A DNA stretch of 64,000 nt, from positions 124,001 through 188,000 of the forward strand of contig NZ_CP031705.1 in assembly GCF_022701255.1 (NCBI RefSeq), written 5' to 3'. Of this stretch, positions 1-9,188 are shown piece after piece (position 1 is the stretch's first letter; each line of letters opens with the position of its first letter). The position numbers and the translations under genes are program-made. Under the pieces are notes generated by a model. That model saw nothing but the letters and a program-made list of their open reading frames with translations. It searched no databases and was not told where the DNA came from. The stretch comes from Microcoleus vaginatus HSN003. Lineage in GTDB: Bacteria > Cyanobacteriota > Cyanobacteriia > Cyanobacteriales > Microcoleaceae.

Positions 1-1
1 T

Positions 2-1114
2 TGGTATTCCCTGGTGATTTTTGGGTCGTCGCGGCTGCTGTGGTTGCTGGTTGTGCCAGGGATTTGGTTGGTCAGCTCATCTCGTATGGCTGGAGATCAG
101 TTGGTGCTGTTGACACTGGCAATTATCTGGGTGACTAATATCATGGAAGCTTTGGGCCGTGCTTCCTTTTTTAGCTGGATGGCTGTGTTAGTACCAGACC
201 GATTGCGGGGGCGGTATTTTGGCTTTCGCAATAGTGTTGTGACCTTAACCAATCTCATCGCTGTGCCGCTTCTGGGTCTAGCAGTATCGAAGTGGCCCGG
301 TGGCTCGCTCTGTGGCTTCGGTGCGGTGTTGGTTCTGGGAATCGTGCTGGGGATAATCAGTCTGGGCTTTCACTTCTGGATGACTGATGTGAATCCAAAG
401 CTTTTACAGGTCACCGATTCGGATACAGACCACCTGTCACCTTGGGAGACAGTTTTTGGCTTCTTCAAGGATGCCAATTTTTTGAGGTTTCTTCTTTACG
501 CAGGCTTCTGGAGCTTTGCGGTTAACATCAGCGCTCCCTTCTTTAACCTCTACTTGCTGGGGGATCTCCACCTAGATGTCAGTGTGGTAACGCTCTATAA
601 CAGCTTGGGAGCTGGTGCCAACTTACTGATGCTGATGTTCTGGGGCAGACTGGCTGACCGGATTGGCAATCGCCCCGTGATGATAACTGTGGGAGTCTTG
701 GTGGCTCTGACGCCTCTAATGTGGCTAGAAGCTGGAACTACTCCCTTTTTCCTTTGGGTCTGGTTCCCCTTGTTGCATATAGTGGCCGGGGGGACTTGGG
801 CAGCGATTGACCTGTGCAGTGGCAATCTGATGATGTCGGTGACACCGCTACGCAATCAGTCGATTTATTTTGCTATTGCGGCGGCGGTTCCTGGAATCAC
901 TGGGGCGATGGGAATCACGGTTGGTGGCTTTGTCGCGAGTCTGACTGGTTTTGGTGGTTTGCCAATGGCGTTTGCTCTCTCAGCCATCTTGCGGCTGTTT
1001 GCTCTCCTGCCCTTGGTGTTTGTTCACGAGCAGCGCTCTGTGGGTGTGAGTCAGCTAATACGCGCCCTCTTCCCAGTCAGGCAGCCAACAAAGCTGATTG
1101 AAGCAAAGGAATAG
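2..1114 (+). CDS. MFS transporter, 5' end outside window
   Basis: This is the C-terminal part of a major facilitator superfamily permease. The reading frame is open to the left edge, so the GTG at 14 is not necessarily the true start and the N-terminus is missing. Several hydrophobic helices are visible. There is a cytoplasmic-loop motif around RLRGRYFGFRN (residues 62-72 counted from 14), and the second half contains GRLADRIGNRP, the usual MFS A-type loop. The substrate cannot be told from the sequence. The gene is followed by about 145 bp without a gene and then by a convergent NTPase gene. The family call is firm; the function is open. Confidence 0.8.
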   Translation, partial: WYSLVIFGSSRLLWLLVVPGIWLVSSSRMAGDQLVLLTLAIIWVTNIMEALGRASFFSWMAVLVPDRLRGRYFGFRNSVVTLTNLIAVPLLGLAVSKWPGGSLCGFGAVLVLGIVLGIISLGFHFWMTDVNPKLLQVTDSDTDHLSPWETVFGFFKDANFLRFLLYAGFWSFAVNISAPFFNLYLLGDLHLDVSVVTLYNSLGAGANLLMLMFWGRLADRIGNRPVMITVGVLVALTPLMWLEAGTTPFFLWVWFPLLHIVAGGTWAAIDLCSGNLMMSVTPLRNQSIYFAIAAAVPGITGAMGITVGGFVASLTGFGGLPMAFALSAILRLFALLPLVFVHEQRSVGVSQLIRALFPVRQPTKLIEAKE

Positions 1115-1260
1115 CAATAAATTTATGGCCTCGCCCTGGTTGCTTCCCTGAACGATGAGTTTCTAACGTTCGTCGCCCGTCAGTTGCGTTATACCCTCCA
1201 CCTCATTTTGATTACCGGATCGAGGCTCTAGCACTGCTATTCGACCGCCTAAATCCTTGC

Positions 1261-3432
1261 CTAATCCGAGCCTTGTCCCTGCTGGTGCATCTCATATTCT
1301 TGGATAAATTGGGCGATCGCATTTTTCCGATCTTCTGTTAACTCGCTCTTTTCACCGAGACTCCTCATTCGCTCAACGATAGCGGATGGTTCGAGATAGG
1401 GTTCGAGCCAGTTAAGGTCAAGTTTGTAGCCTGTTTTTTGAGTTTCGTTCGACCCATCCTCACTAAAATCTTTTGGCAGCAACTTCTCCAAGAAATTAAC
1501 TAGCCCTTCGTCATCGTCAATAATCTTTTCAAGCCATTGCTTGACTTCCTCTTCTCCTGCCCAACTTTGCCAATAGTGTAAATTTTCAGATAGCTTTGGG
1601 GATTGCAGTAGGGAGTTTTGTTGGGCAGCATCTCGCAGTCGCTTCAAGGCTATTCCTTCAAGTTCTTTAAGGTGTTCTACACTCTGGAGCCATTCCTCTG
1701 CGGGCATAAATTCCTCTGCTCCATACTTACCTTGTTCCTGACCCAAGGCTGCTACTTCGCGCACAATTATGGATAAGGCATTACCGTTTGATATTGCCTC
1801 TTTCAAGGTTTCAAACCGTGCTTGTTCGTCAATCCGATGCAACAGTTGTGAGATCAGGCGTTCAATTCTAATTTCATTACCAAAATCAAACATTCCATGC
1901 GGTTCGTCTTCCGGAGGCAAAAGCTGGTCGCCGACATCAAACAAAGCTTTCACAATTGAAGGAATGCAATCGGTAGGAATTTCTTTTTCAGGGTAATCCT
2001 CCAGCCGTTCAAGAAATGCCCGAACTTGCGTCGTGCCATCAGAGCGTTTTTGATGAGCAAGTTCTACAAGATTTTTACCAAATGCCTTTGCATCTTTTGC
2101 CAAGGCAAAAATTGTTTTTATCTCAGCATCCGAGAATTCATCTTGTGTTAAGACTAAACGGAAGTAGTTGGGAAATATATCTAAGCTGCAAATACGTAAT
2201 TGCTTGGCCCATATTGACTCGTCCTGGGCAGGGGGATAGGTATTATACCAAACACCTTCTAATTTAGGAAAAAGGTGCAATAGCAGGCGTTTGATTGGTT
2301 CTTTATCTTCATCTTCAAACTGAGCCAGCCACGAATAATGAAAATCTTTCATTTCGTCCAATGTCGGAATTAGAGAACCTTCCGCATCCACATTTCCCGC
2401 AAAGAATTTAGGATTTTTGCGGATTATGTCATAGATCACTGGGCGAAAGGCTCGCAGGGACTCAATAGCAATAAAATCAACAGGGTTCACTTCACCTTTC
2501 ACCGCTGGGTATGTCACGGTTAAGAGGTTGGTCAGACGAGTAATGTCACGAGGGTTGGTAATAAAGTGGTCTATCCCTTGTAAATAAACATTGCCCCAGC
2601 GATTTTGATTGAGTAGTGGCTTTGGTGCGTCAGCCAGTATGCCATTGAGTTTTTCAAAAAGTAGCTTGCGGAGTGAGGTTTTATCTGGGAGAGGTAACTC
2701 AAAAGAAGCTTGAACAATCTGATTGAGGTAGGTGTCTCCGGGTAAAGGTTGTTTATCTGCGAGGATGTTGATGACAACTTCTTGATCGAAAACAAGCAAA
2801 TAGACAACGTTAGTAAAGTTGGGAATTGATTTAATAAGATAAAATAATTGACTAATTTCTTCAGCGGAGAGCCTGTCAATATCGTCAATGGTTACTACGA
2901 TTCGCGGATGCTGCTTTTCTAGTGTATCTTCGACTTCTTCTTTTAAGTCGGAAGTCTCCTTTTCTTTATCGTCAAATAATTTTACAAGTGCCTTACTAGC
3001 TTGAGCGTAAGGAATAGGAATTTCAGAAACTGCTTTAGCCAGATTGGTTATTCGACCTAGGATGCCTTTGGAGACCGCTTTAAATTGGCTCAAAACAGCC
3101 TGTAATTGACCAATAAAGCGCCTTGTGATGTCTTCGCCCCCAGAAAATAACCAGGGATTAAAAGGGACAATAATAGGTCGCTCGCTCTCTGGCTTTTGCT
3201 CGATATAGTACGTTAAAAAGTTCAATAGTGTGGATTTGCCAAAACCTGATGAACCGTAAATTGCAATAACGAACCCTTCAGGAAAGTTCATTTGGCAAAT
3301 ACTGTCTGCAAGATGTTTGGCGAAGGGTGCATATCCTAATCGGTCTTGTTTCGGCTCGATTAAGGCGTTATCCGCGGATGGGTCACTAAAATCCTCCGGC
3401 AAGATTTCTGAATCGTTCTTTGTTTGAGCCAT
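1261..3432 (-). CDS. KAP family P-loop NTPase, soluble type
   Basis: A 723-residue protein of the KAP NTPase family (a STAND-related P-loop group). A Walker A motif GSSGFGKST lies at residues 60-68, the family's FNPWLF signature at 91-96, and Walker B IVVTIDDIDR at 178-187. Classical KAP proteins carry transmembrane helices between Walker A and Walker B. Here that insert is charged and helical with no hydrophobic segment, so the protein is probably cytosolic. The C-terminal 400 residues are helical and I recognise no effector domain. It stands alone between an MFS gene and the PHA genes. KAP proteins are often found in phage-defence contexts, but no partner gene adjoins it, so a defence role is only a possibility. 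Confidence 0.85.
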   Translation of the reverse strand: MAQTKNDSEILPEDFSDPSADNALIEPKQDRLGYAPFAKHLADSICQMNFPEGFVIAIYGSSGFGKSTLLNFLTYYIEQKPESERPIIVPFNPWLFSGGEDITRRFIGQLQAVLSQFKAVSKGILGRITNLAKAVSEIPIPYAQASKALVKLFDDKEKETSDLKEEVEDTLEKQHPRIVVTIDDIDRLSAEEISQLFYLIKSIPNFTNVVYLLVFDQEVVINILADKQPLPGDTYLNQIVQASFELPLPDKTSLRKLLFEKLNGILADAPKPLLNQNRWGNVYLQGIDHFITNPRDITRLTNLLTVTYPAVKGEVNPVDFIAIESLRAFRPVIYDIIRKNPKFFAGNVDAEGSLIPTLDEMKDFHYSWLAQFEDEDKEPIKRLLLHLFPKLEGVWYNTYPPAQDESIWAKQLRICSLDIFPNYFRLVLTQDEFSDAEIKTIFALAKDAKAFGKNLVELAHQKRSDGTTQVRAFLERLEDYPEKEIPTDCIPSIVKALFDVGDQLLPPEDEPHGMFDFGNEIRIERLISQLLHRIDEQARFETLKEAISNGNALSIIVREVAALGQEQGKYGAEEFMPAEEWLQSVEHLKELEGIALKRLRDAAQQNSLLQSPKLSENLHYWQSWAGEEEVKQWLEKIIDDDEGLVNFLEKLLPKDFSEDGSNETQKTGYKLDLNWLEPYLEPSAIVERMRSLGEKSELTEDRKNAIAQFIQEYEMHQQGQGSD

Positions 3433-3743
3433 ACAGCCTCTCTACTTGTTAGCTAAGGTGTTCTTGCCGTTCAACGTTCGTTTTAATTAACACCCCCCTA
3501 GCGTGCTGAGTTTGGGGTGTTGAATTACATTTTAATTATGCGATTGCTTATCTTTATAGATGCTCATAGAGTACCATCCAGGAAGCTCTTTTCTTGTCTA
3601 CTGTTAGATGGATATTAACGTTAAGCTAGGTTGTGTAGAAGGGACAGGGTTGCCAAAATGAAGCACCCGTTTACACGCGCCTAAGTGGGCGATCGCAGCC
3701 AACGAAGGCATCGTGGTGAGGCCGAACACCAGCCTCCATTTTT
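3433..3743. other. Gene-free stretch with one inverted repeat
   Basis: Between the KAP gene start and the phaC stop I see no coding frame. An inverted repeat AACACCCC (3489-3496) / GGGGTGTT (3514-3521), flanked on both sides by TTTTAATTA-like arms, could form a hairpin. It does not have a clean terminator T-run, so its role is unknown. A HIP1-like GCGATCGC lies near 3689. Confidence 0.4.
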
Positions 3744-4796
3744 CTACGCTCGCACCTTAAGCCAATCGACAATAGTTGGAGGAAGGTTTCGCTGCACTTT
3801 ACTGCTGACGTACATCCCGATGTGCCCAACTGGGAAGGAGCGCAAGGTGTAGTCTTCGCTAGAAATGTATGTCTTAAGAGCTAAGGAAGATGCTGGAGGA
3901 ACTAGATGATCTTGCTCGGCGTAAATGTTTAAAATCGGGATGCGGATGTTTCCCAGATCAACTCGCTTGTTGCCAATCTCGACCTGACCTTGAATCAGTT
4001 TGTTTCCCTGATAGAAATCTTTCATGAACTGTCGGTAAGCCTCTCCAGCTTGGTCGGGACTATCAAAAATCCACTTTTCCATCCGGAGAAAATTGATTAG
4101 TTTGCTTTCACAATCGATGTTCTCCAGAAGGTCAATATACTTCTGAACTCCTAACTGAAAAGGCTTCAGCATCAAGAACTCCCAATTCAAGAAGTCGCCG
4201 GGAATGTTGCCCAGAGTATCCACCATTAAATCTACATCTACAGCCTTTGACCCCAGAGTGCATCCACCCCAAACATTGAGGAGTCCCTCATTGATGTGAA
4301 AATCGACAGGGGTGACCATAGTAATCAGGTTTTTTACCTTCTCTGGGTAAAGGGAACTGTAGCAGAGGCTGAAGGTTCCTCCCTGACAAATGCCTAACAG
4401 GTTGATTTGTTCTAAGTTGTGACGATCGCGTACCACATCCACACAGTTGTTGATATAGCCATTAATGTAGTCGTCAAGAGTTAACCAGCGATCGCCGCGA
4501 CTCGGATAGCCCCAGTCAATCAGGTAAACATCCAAACCAAGCTCTAGCAAATTCGCAACGAGCGATCGCCCCTCCTGTAAATCGACAATGTAGGGACGAT
4601 TAACCAGGGCGTAAACGATGAGGATGGGAATATTCAGCGAATGCTCAACTTTCGGCGAGAAGTGGTACAGCAGTACCTTATCTTCCCGGTAAACCTCTTC
4701 CTTGGGAGTCACCCCGACCTGAATATCTTCCTCCCGCAGGCGGGTGAAAATCTCGACGCCCTTGACCAGTTTTTGGGTTAGCTCTGTCGTTGCCAT
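3744..4796 (-). CDS. phaC: Poly(3-hydroxyalkanoate) synthase subunit PhaC, class III
   Basis: Catalytic subunit of the two-subunit (PhaC-PhaE) class III PHA synthase, which polymerises (R)-3-hydroxybutyryl-CoA on the granule surface. With the ATG at 4796 it has 350 residues. The lipase-like box GICQGG carries the nucleophilic Cys137, Asp296 lies in AEQDHLVPP, and His325 lies in VGHIGMYV, completing the triad. The stretches YALVNRPY and LDVYLIDWGYPSRGD match the Synechocystis PhaC as I remember it. An upstream in-frame ATG at 4850 would overlap the preceding gene by 26 bp. I prefer 4796, which has AAGGAA about 14 nt upstream, but the start is uncertain. It is the last gene of a phaE - membrane protein - phaC operon. 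Confidence 0.95.
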   Translation of the reverse strand: MATTELTQKLVKGVEIFTRLREEDIQVGVTPKEEVYREDKVLLYHFSPKVEHSLNIPILIVYALVNRPYIVDLQEGRSLVANLLELGLDVYLIDWGYPSRGDRWLTLDDYINGYINNCVDVVRDRHNLEQINLLGICQGGTFSLCYSSLYPEKVKNLITMVTPVDFHINEGLLNVWGGCTLGSKAVDVDLMVDTLGNIPGDFLNWEFLMLKPFQLGVQKYIDLLENIDCESKLINFLRMEKWIFDSPDQAGEAYRQFMKDFYQGNKLIQGQVEIGNKRVDLGNIRIPILNIYAEQDHLVPPASSLALKTYISSEDYTLRSFPVGHIGMYVSSKVQRNLPPTIVDWLKVRA

Positions 4797-4824
4797 ATTG
4801 ATATTCTGAATTCCTTGCGAATAG

Positions 4825-5217
4825 TCACTCCAGAGCTGGCTTAGCCTCATTGTAGGAGTAGAGAAACAGACCGAAGAGAATCGAAAACACAAGGTCGATC
4901 GCACCCGGAACTAAATAGAGTGGGTGAAGATTGCCGATCGCCGTGTGATAAGCCAGCACGGGGAAAACCGAGGATTGGGCGCAGATTCCAAGTTTCACGA
5001 TATCCTGGCGGGAAAGGTCGTTACCCACCCACCAATAGCCAATCCCGAAAATGAATATCAACACAATAAACATATGTAAATACTCGGGATTGACCAGAGG
5101 TTTCAGATTAAGCAACTGGCGAATCCATTGGTCGCCAAACAGTAACCCGACAGCTTCAGCCCAATTTATTACAGCCTTGCTCAAAAATACGTACTTCCAC
5201 GTCATCGAATTTTTCAT
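4825..5217 (-). CDS. Small four-helix membrane protein in the phaEC operon
   Basis: A 130-residue protein with about four hydrophobic segments (around residues 10-28, 47-65, 75-92 and 100-120). The motif FGIGYWWVGNDLSRQDIVKLGI in the middle is conserved in a second copy at 11752-12147, as are the start (TWKY) and end (LFGLFLYSY). It starts 10 nt after the phaE stop and ends 28 nt before the phaC start, so the three genes are almost certainly co-transcribed. I do not recognise a named function. As far as I recall, Synechocystis phaE and phaC are adjacent with nothing between them, so this insertion is notable. A membrane or granule-surface role is inference only. Confidence 0.85.
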   Translation of the reverse strand: MKNSMTWKYVFLSKAVINWAEAVGLLFGDQWIRQLLNLKPLVNPEYLHMFIVLIFIFGIGYWWVGNDLSRQDIVKLGICAQSSVFPVLAYHTAIGNLHPLYLVPGAIDLVFSILFGLFLYSYNEAKPALE

Positions 5218-5227
5218 GGTTTATACT

Positions 5228-5947
5228 TCAACCTTTTAGCTGAGGTTCTGCCACAGCTTTTTTAAGGCTTTTAATTTCCTTACGCAGCTCGTAAATGCTG
5301 TGGTGAATCTCGTCTACTTCGCCCCTAGTTGGCAGGTCATACATCTTCAGAACCACTTCCATGAGCTGTTGCTGGTAAAGCCTGTAGATCATGGCTGAGT
5401 TCAAAAAATTTCCCCGAACTTCAAGAGCATCTTCTGCACGAAACCTTTGTAGAAATACCCCGTCAAATACGCTACTCCAAACTTGGAGTAACTGCTGCCA
5501 GTTCTGAACCGTTTCGCCCTTTTCTTCAGAAGAGGCTAACTCTCGCATCAGCCCTTCAGAAGCTTTCAGCCAGACATCAAGTAGCAATATCTGATAGTCA
5601 AAGTTTGCCTTAGAAAAGTTGATCCCGGCATCAAAACTTTTAAGCAGTTTGTTGTTGAACTCACGAGCGTACCCCAAGTTTGGGCTTTGCAGAACGCTAC
5701 CAAATGTCTTTTCATACATATTCCAGTAGAGGTTGCTGAGTTCAATCAATGCTTCAGCGTAACCCCCTACTCCTCCGGTTCCGCTCTCTAGTGACTGCTG
5801 TAGTGATTCTGCCCAAAGCTGAGTCAACTTTTGCAGCCCCTTCAGGTAAATCTGCCACAACTCGGCTTGATTTTGAGTAGCCTTGACCGCAGCAGGTGTT
5901 GCGGGAGTTGTTGCAGACTTGATGAAATCGAACCAGCTTTCCCACAT
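5228..5947 (-). CDS. phaE: PHA synthase subunit PhaE, class III
   Basis: Non-catalytic partner of PhaC in the class III synthase. The chosen start (ATG at 5947, MWESWFDF) gives 239 residues. The frame stays open upstream to a GTG at 6004, but the extra 19 residues look non-native. The protein is helical and rich in Gln, Leu and Trp. It has an Ala/Thr/Pro-rich linker near residues 12-22 and a C-terminal charged coiled coil (ELRKEIKSLKK) typical of PhaE. No good ribosome binding site precedes 5947. First gene of the operon with the small membrane gene and phaC. Confidence 0.88.
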   Translation of the reverse strand: MWESWFDFIKSATTPATPAAVKATQNQAELWQIYLKGLQKLTQLWAESLQQSLESGTGGVGGYAEALIELSNLYWNMYEKTFGSVLQSPNLGYAREFNNKLLKSFDAGINFSKANFDYQILLLDVWLKASEGLMRELASSEEKGETVQNWQQLLQVWSSVFDGVFLQRFRAEDALEVRGNFLNSAMIYRLYQQQLMEVVLKMYDLPTRGEVDEIHHSIYELRKEIKSLKKAVAEPQLKG

Positions 5948-6154
5948 ATTTACGTCTGCTACATAATATTGATATGAAAGGGACAAGATCGACATCTTGT
6001 ACACTTAAAAATTACTTCTTGCTTCAGGGTAGGGAGTCGGCTCCTTCTACTGGGAAGGCGTCTATTCAGAACGACGCATCCTTACTTTTTCTAGTGAGAC
6101 TAAAGCTAAATTAATAGCTCTGTTCAAAACTCTATTACAACTCTCGCCACACTG

Positions 6155-6367
6155 CTAAGAAACAAATATTGGCGCTTGAAGTGGCATTAGTTGAACGTGA
6201 CCGTAGTTTGAACAAGTTTTAGATGAGGGATACCATCGATCTACCACTTCTACAACAGTGCCGTAGATGGCAGATTTATAAGTTAGTTCCCTCCTCCATT
6301 CATAAAACCCTGAGTAGAAAACGGATAAAGCTAATTTGTGATTAGCTACGCTCCCAGAAACTTTCAA
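6155..6367 (-). pseudogene. TnpB (IS200/IS605 OrfB) remnant
   Basis: About 70 codons corresponding to the end of a TnpB-like protein: helix YSGFYEWRRELTYKSA, then WYPSSKTCSNYGHVQ. The last motif is a decayed zinc ribbon, since functional proteins have CSxCG where this has CSNYG. The N-terminal RuvC motifs and the rest of the element are missing. It lies directly upstream of phaE, next to a small inverted-repeat element. Confidence 0.7.
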
Positions 6368-6399
6368 ATCTACCTAACTATTTGATGAGGCAACAGTTT

Positions 6400-6529
6400 T
6401 TAAGTAGGTAGGCGCTATAAAACGCAATTATGTAAAGGATTGTAAAGTATTCTTAGCCCTAAGTGTGGCTAAGTCAGCCCTCTTTACATACTGTTACATT
6501 GATCAGTTTAATCCCGCCTACCTACTTAA
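6400..6529. mobile_element. MITE-like element with 15-bp perfect terminal inverted repeats
   Basis: The segment starts TTAAGTAGGTAGGCG (6400-6414) and ends with the exact complement (6515-6529). It is about 130 bp long and has no coding capacity. The inner arms are also partly complementary (ATGTAAAG-like stretches). The outer TA is what an IS630/Tc1-type target duplication would leave. The same terminus (TAAGTAGGTCGGCGG) starts the IS630-family remnant at 9818. This copy may therefore be a non-autonomous derivative of that family. Confidence 0.7.
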
Positions 6530-6573
6530 CTCACATTTGTTGATGTACGGGCGTTGCTGATTTCAGCCTAAAA

Positions 6574-7584
6574 TTACTTTTCGTTGTTGAAGGCTTGTGT
6601 TGCCAGCAAACCTAAAGCCATCACACCAGCGATCGCACCCCACTGGAGAGCGGGATTCTTAGCCAGCCAGTCAGTAACGCTCGGTATCACCAAATTGCCA
6701 TAGTCTCCATCAACTCTGGTATCGTTTGGGACAGGCTCGTAAAGGTTGTTCCGATCGTCTGGAGACTTCGGCTCGTTGCTCCGTTGAGCCTGGAAGCCGA
6801 TGAGCAGCAACAAGGCATCTGCCACTTCGGGTGAAAGCCGCTGTAACGCAGCTAGAGCTCTAGCCGAATCCCCAACCAAGAAGTCACGAGTTGGATGTTC
6901 AGCAACGTAGAGGATGGCGTCAGCTACCAACCTAGGGTCGTAGTAGGGCGGTATCCCTCCTGGCTTTACGCCTAGCTTGGTGAGGCCATTGTTCCAGAAG
7001 GGTGTATTAATGACCGCTGGTTTCACGCTCGTCACGCTGACAGGTATGTTCTCATGTTGCAACTCCAGGCGCATAGCTTCGATGAATCCCTCAATGCCGT
7101 GCTTGGCGGCGGAGTATGCACTTTGGTAAGGGAGACTTCGCACACCTTCCATTGAAGAGATGTGGATCAGGGCCCCCCGTCCCTCACGCTTGAGATGGGG
7201 TAGCGCCGCCATTGCACCGTATACCTGCCCCATCAAGGTCACATCAATAACGCGCTTAAACTCTTCGGGTGTGGTGTTGTCGAATGTGGCAAAAATGCCG
7301 ACAGCAGGGACGTGCACCCACGTATCGAGTCGCCCATACACTTCGACGGTACGGTCTGCGATCGCTTTGACCTGCTCGAACACCGACACATCGGCAACTA
7401 CAGCCGTTACCTCACCACCGAAGCCCCGAATCTCATCCACTAGGGAGGCTAGCTTCGACTCACTGCGAGCGGAGACAACTAACTGGGCCCCTCGCTTGGC
7501 AAACTGAAGAGCGGTGTCGCGTCCGATGCCGCTGGAAGCTCCAACGACGGCAACAACTTGCTGATTGATTGGCTTCAATTGCAT
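6574..7584 (-). CDS. Short-chain dehydrogenase/reductase with C-terminal membrane segment
   Basis: A 336-residue SDR. The cofactor loop GASSGIG (residues 16-22) sits after a beta strand, the active-site SAYSAAKHG carries the YxxxK pair, and the upstream catalytic Ser is in ISS. After the Rossmann domain (about 250 residues) comes a linker with EPKSPDDRNNLYEPV and a final hydrophobic segment (WGAIAGVMALGLLA). The protein may thus be tail-anchored. A paralogue with the same layout lies at 8175-9188, so the two arose by duplication. The substrate is unknown. I do not take it for PhaB, which is present separately. Confidence 0.85.
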   Translation of the reverse strand: MQLKPINQQVVAVVGASSGIGRDTALQFAKRGAQLVVSARSESKLASLVDEIRGFGGEVTAVVADVSVFEQVKAIADRTVEVYGRLDTWVHVPAVGIFATFDNTTPEEFKRVIDVTLMGQVYGAMAALPHLKREGRGALIHISSMEGVRSLPYQSAYSAAKHGIEGFIEAMRLELQHENIPVSVTSVKPAVINTPFWNNGLTKLGVKPGGIPPYYDPRLVADAILYVAEHPTRDFLVGDSARALAALQRLSPEVADALLLLIGFQAQRSNEPKSPDDRNNLYEPVPNDTRVDGDYGNLVIPSVTDWLAKNPALQWGAIAGVMALGLLATQAFNNEK

Positions 7585-7668
7585 TATTTTTCATCCTCTA
7601 AATCAGTTTTATTTATCAGTGATCCGATTCTTGGTGATTCTTTTAACCGGACATCCTGATAGTTTGGT

Positions 7669-7989
7669 TTAAACCGGGTTCACCGGGCGTGGGGTCAATT
7701 TTGTTGAAGAATTCTGAAGGGTAACAGGGTTAATTGGGCTATCAAGAGCACCAACCGCATCCTTTTGAAAGACTTCATTCCCAAAGGTTTCCGAGTAAAA
7801 CGCCTTACGCCCCAGTTTTAGCAAGTCCTCGGTAACGGCAACCGCCCGATTTTCAGGCGATAGCTGTTTTTGTCCCTCATCGGTTTGGAGAAGGGGTGTT
7901 GCCCGATCTTTATTAATGGCATTAATCCCGTAGCCTACACTCAGCCGATCGAGAGAGTTATGCCAAACAGGATAAGAAGTGGTCGCCAT
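7669..7989 (-). CDS. Unrecognised small protein, possibly truncated
   Basis: A frame of 106 codons from the ATG at 7989 (MATTSYPVWHNS); the frame stays open a little further upstream to 7998. The stretch DRLSVGYGINAINKDRATPLL followed by GRKAFYSETFGNEVF reads like a real protein. My weak recollection is of the N-terminal region of larger c-type-cytochrome-like proteins. Nothing haem-binding (CxxCH) is present here, so this may be the remains of a longer gene. It lies between the two SDR paralogues on the same strand. Confidence 0.5.
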   Translation of the reverse strand: MATTSYPVWHNSLDRLSVGYGINAINKDRATPLLQTDEGQKQLSPENRAVAVTEDLLKLGRKAFYSETFGNEVFQKDAVGALDSPINPVTLQNSSTKLTPRPVNPV

Positions 7990-8174
7990 CTCGTCCAAGC
8001 TGGCGCGGCGGCAACCCCGGGATCGCTTGTTCGGGATTGAGTTTGTGTCATGAATGAGTCTTTTCCTATCAATAAAGATTAGACCTCTTGCAAATCTTTG
8101 GTATAGGCACTTCTGTTTCCTGTTCCCTGTTAAGAAGTTCCCACTTCTGCAATAAGTCTATTCAACTTGAAGGC

Positions 8175-9188
8175 TTACACAGCCAGCAGGGCTAACCCGA
8201 AGGTTCCCAGCGCTGTAACGGCGATCGCACCCCACTTTGCCGTGGGATGGGTTTCCAGCCAGGTGGAATAGCTATTCGCGCGTGATTGCTTGCTAAAATC
8301 TCCCTCAACGCGATCGAAGCCGGAGATCGGCTCAAATAAATTATCTGGAGCATCTTCCGACTTCGGTTCGCTGGTTTTCTGCAGCTTAAAGCCCGCTCCG
8401 AATTGCAGCAGCAAGGTATCCATTAATTGGGGTGAGAGCCGCTGGATTAGAGCCATCGCCCGCCCTGCCCCTCCAGCGATAATGTCACGGGTTGGGTGAC
8501 AAGCCGCGTAGAGGATAGTGTCAACTACGATATCGGGCTGGTAAAACGGTGGCAGTCCTTGGGGTTTTACGCCTATCTTGGTGCGGGATTTGTTAAACAG
8601 AGGCGTGTTCATTGAGGCTGGCATGACATTGGTTACATTGATGCTGGACAAACCCTCGTGCATCAACTCAAGCCGCATGGCTTCCAAAAAGCCATCAATC
8701 CCATGCTTGGATGCCCCGTAGGCGCTGTGGTATGGGAACGAACGTTTGCCTTCCACTGAGGAGACATGGATCAGCGATCCTCGTCCCTCGCGCTTGAGAT
8801 GGGGCAGTGCCGCCATCGCCCCGTATACCTGTCCCATGAGGTTCACATCGATGACGCGCTTAAACTCCTCTGGTGTTGTCTGGTCAAAAATCGCGTAGAG
8901 ATTGATGGCGGCTAAATGCACCCAGGTATCAAGCCGCCCGTATTGCTGGATGGCTTTGTCTGCGATCGCTTTTACCTGTTCAAAATCTGCTACGTCTGCA
9001 GGCACAGCGATCGCCTCGCCCCCTATCTGCCTTATTTCATCCACTAGAGAATCCAATCCTGGTTCGCTACGAGCGGAAACGACCAACTTCGCCCCCCGCG
9101 CCGCGAATTGAATAGCGGTTTCTCTTCCGATCCCGCTGGAAGCTCCTACAACGGCGACAACTTGTTGGTCTATTGGTTTAAGCTGCAT
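8175..9188 (-). CDS. Short-chain dehydrogenase/reductase, paralogue of 6574-7584
   Basis: A 337-residue SDR closely related to its neighbour over its whole length. Both begin MQLKPI(N/D)QQVVAVVGASSGIGR, both carry an active-site YxxxK (here AYGASKHG), and both end in a hydrophobic tail (KWGAIAVTALGTFGLALL). The middle linker EPKSEDAPDNLFEPI corresponds to the one in the other copy. The two genes are on the same strand, separated by the small gene at 7669-7989, which fits an old tandem duplication. The upstream sequence has no strong ribosome binding site. Substrate unknown. Confidence 0.85.
   Translation of the reverse strand: MQLKPIDQQVVAVVGASSGIGRETAIQFAARGAKLVVSARSEPGLDSLVDEIRQIGGEAIAVPADVADFEQVKAIADKAIQQYGRLDTWVHLAAINLYAIFDQTTPEEFKRVIDVNLMGQVYGAMAALPHLKREGRGSLIHVSSVEGKRSFPYHSAYGASKHGIDGFLEAMRLELMHEGLSSINVTNVMPASMNTPLFNKSRTKIGVKPQGLPPFYQPDIVVDTILYAACHPTRDIIAGGAGRAMALIQRLSPQLMDTLLLQFGAGFKLQKTSEPKSEDAPDNLFEPISGFDRVEGDFSKQSRANSYSTWLETHPTAKWGAIAVTALGTFGLALLAV

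Noticed and set aside
6574..9188. The two SDRs as additional PhaB enzymes
   Set aside because: They are 336-337 residues with hydrophobic C-terminal tails and lack the PhaB-type length and ending; a clear phaB exists at 15791.
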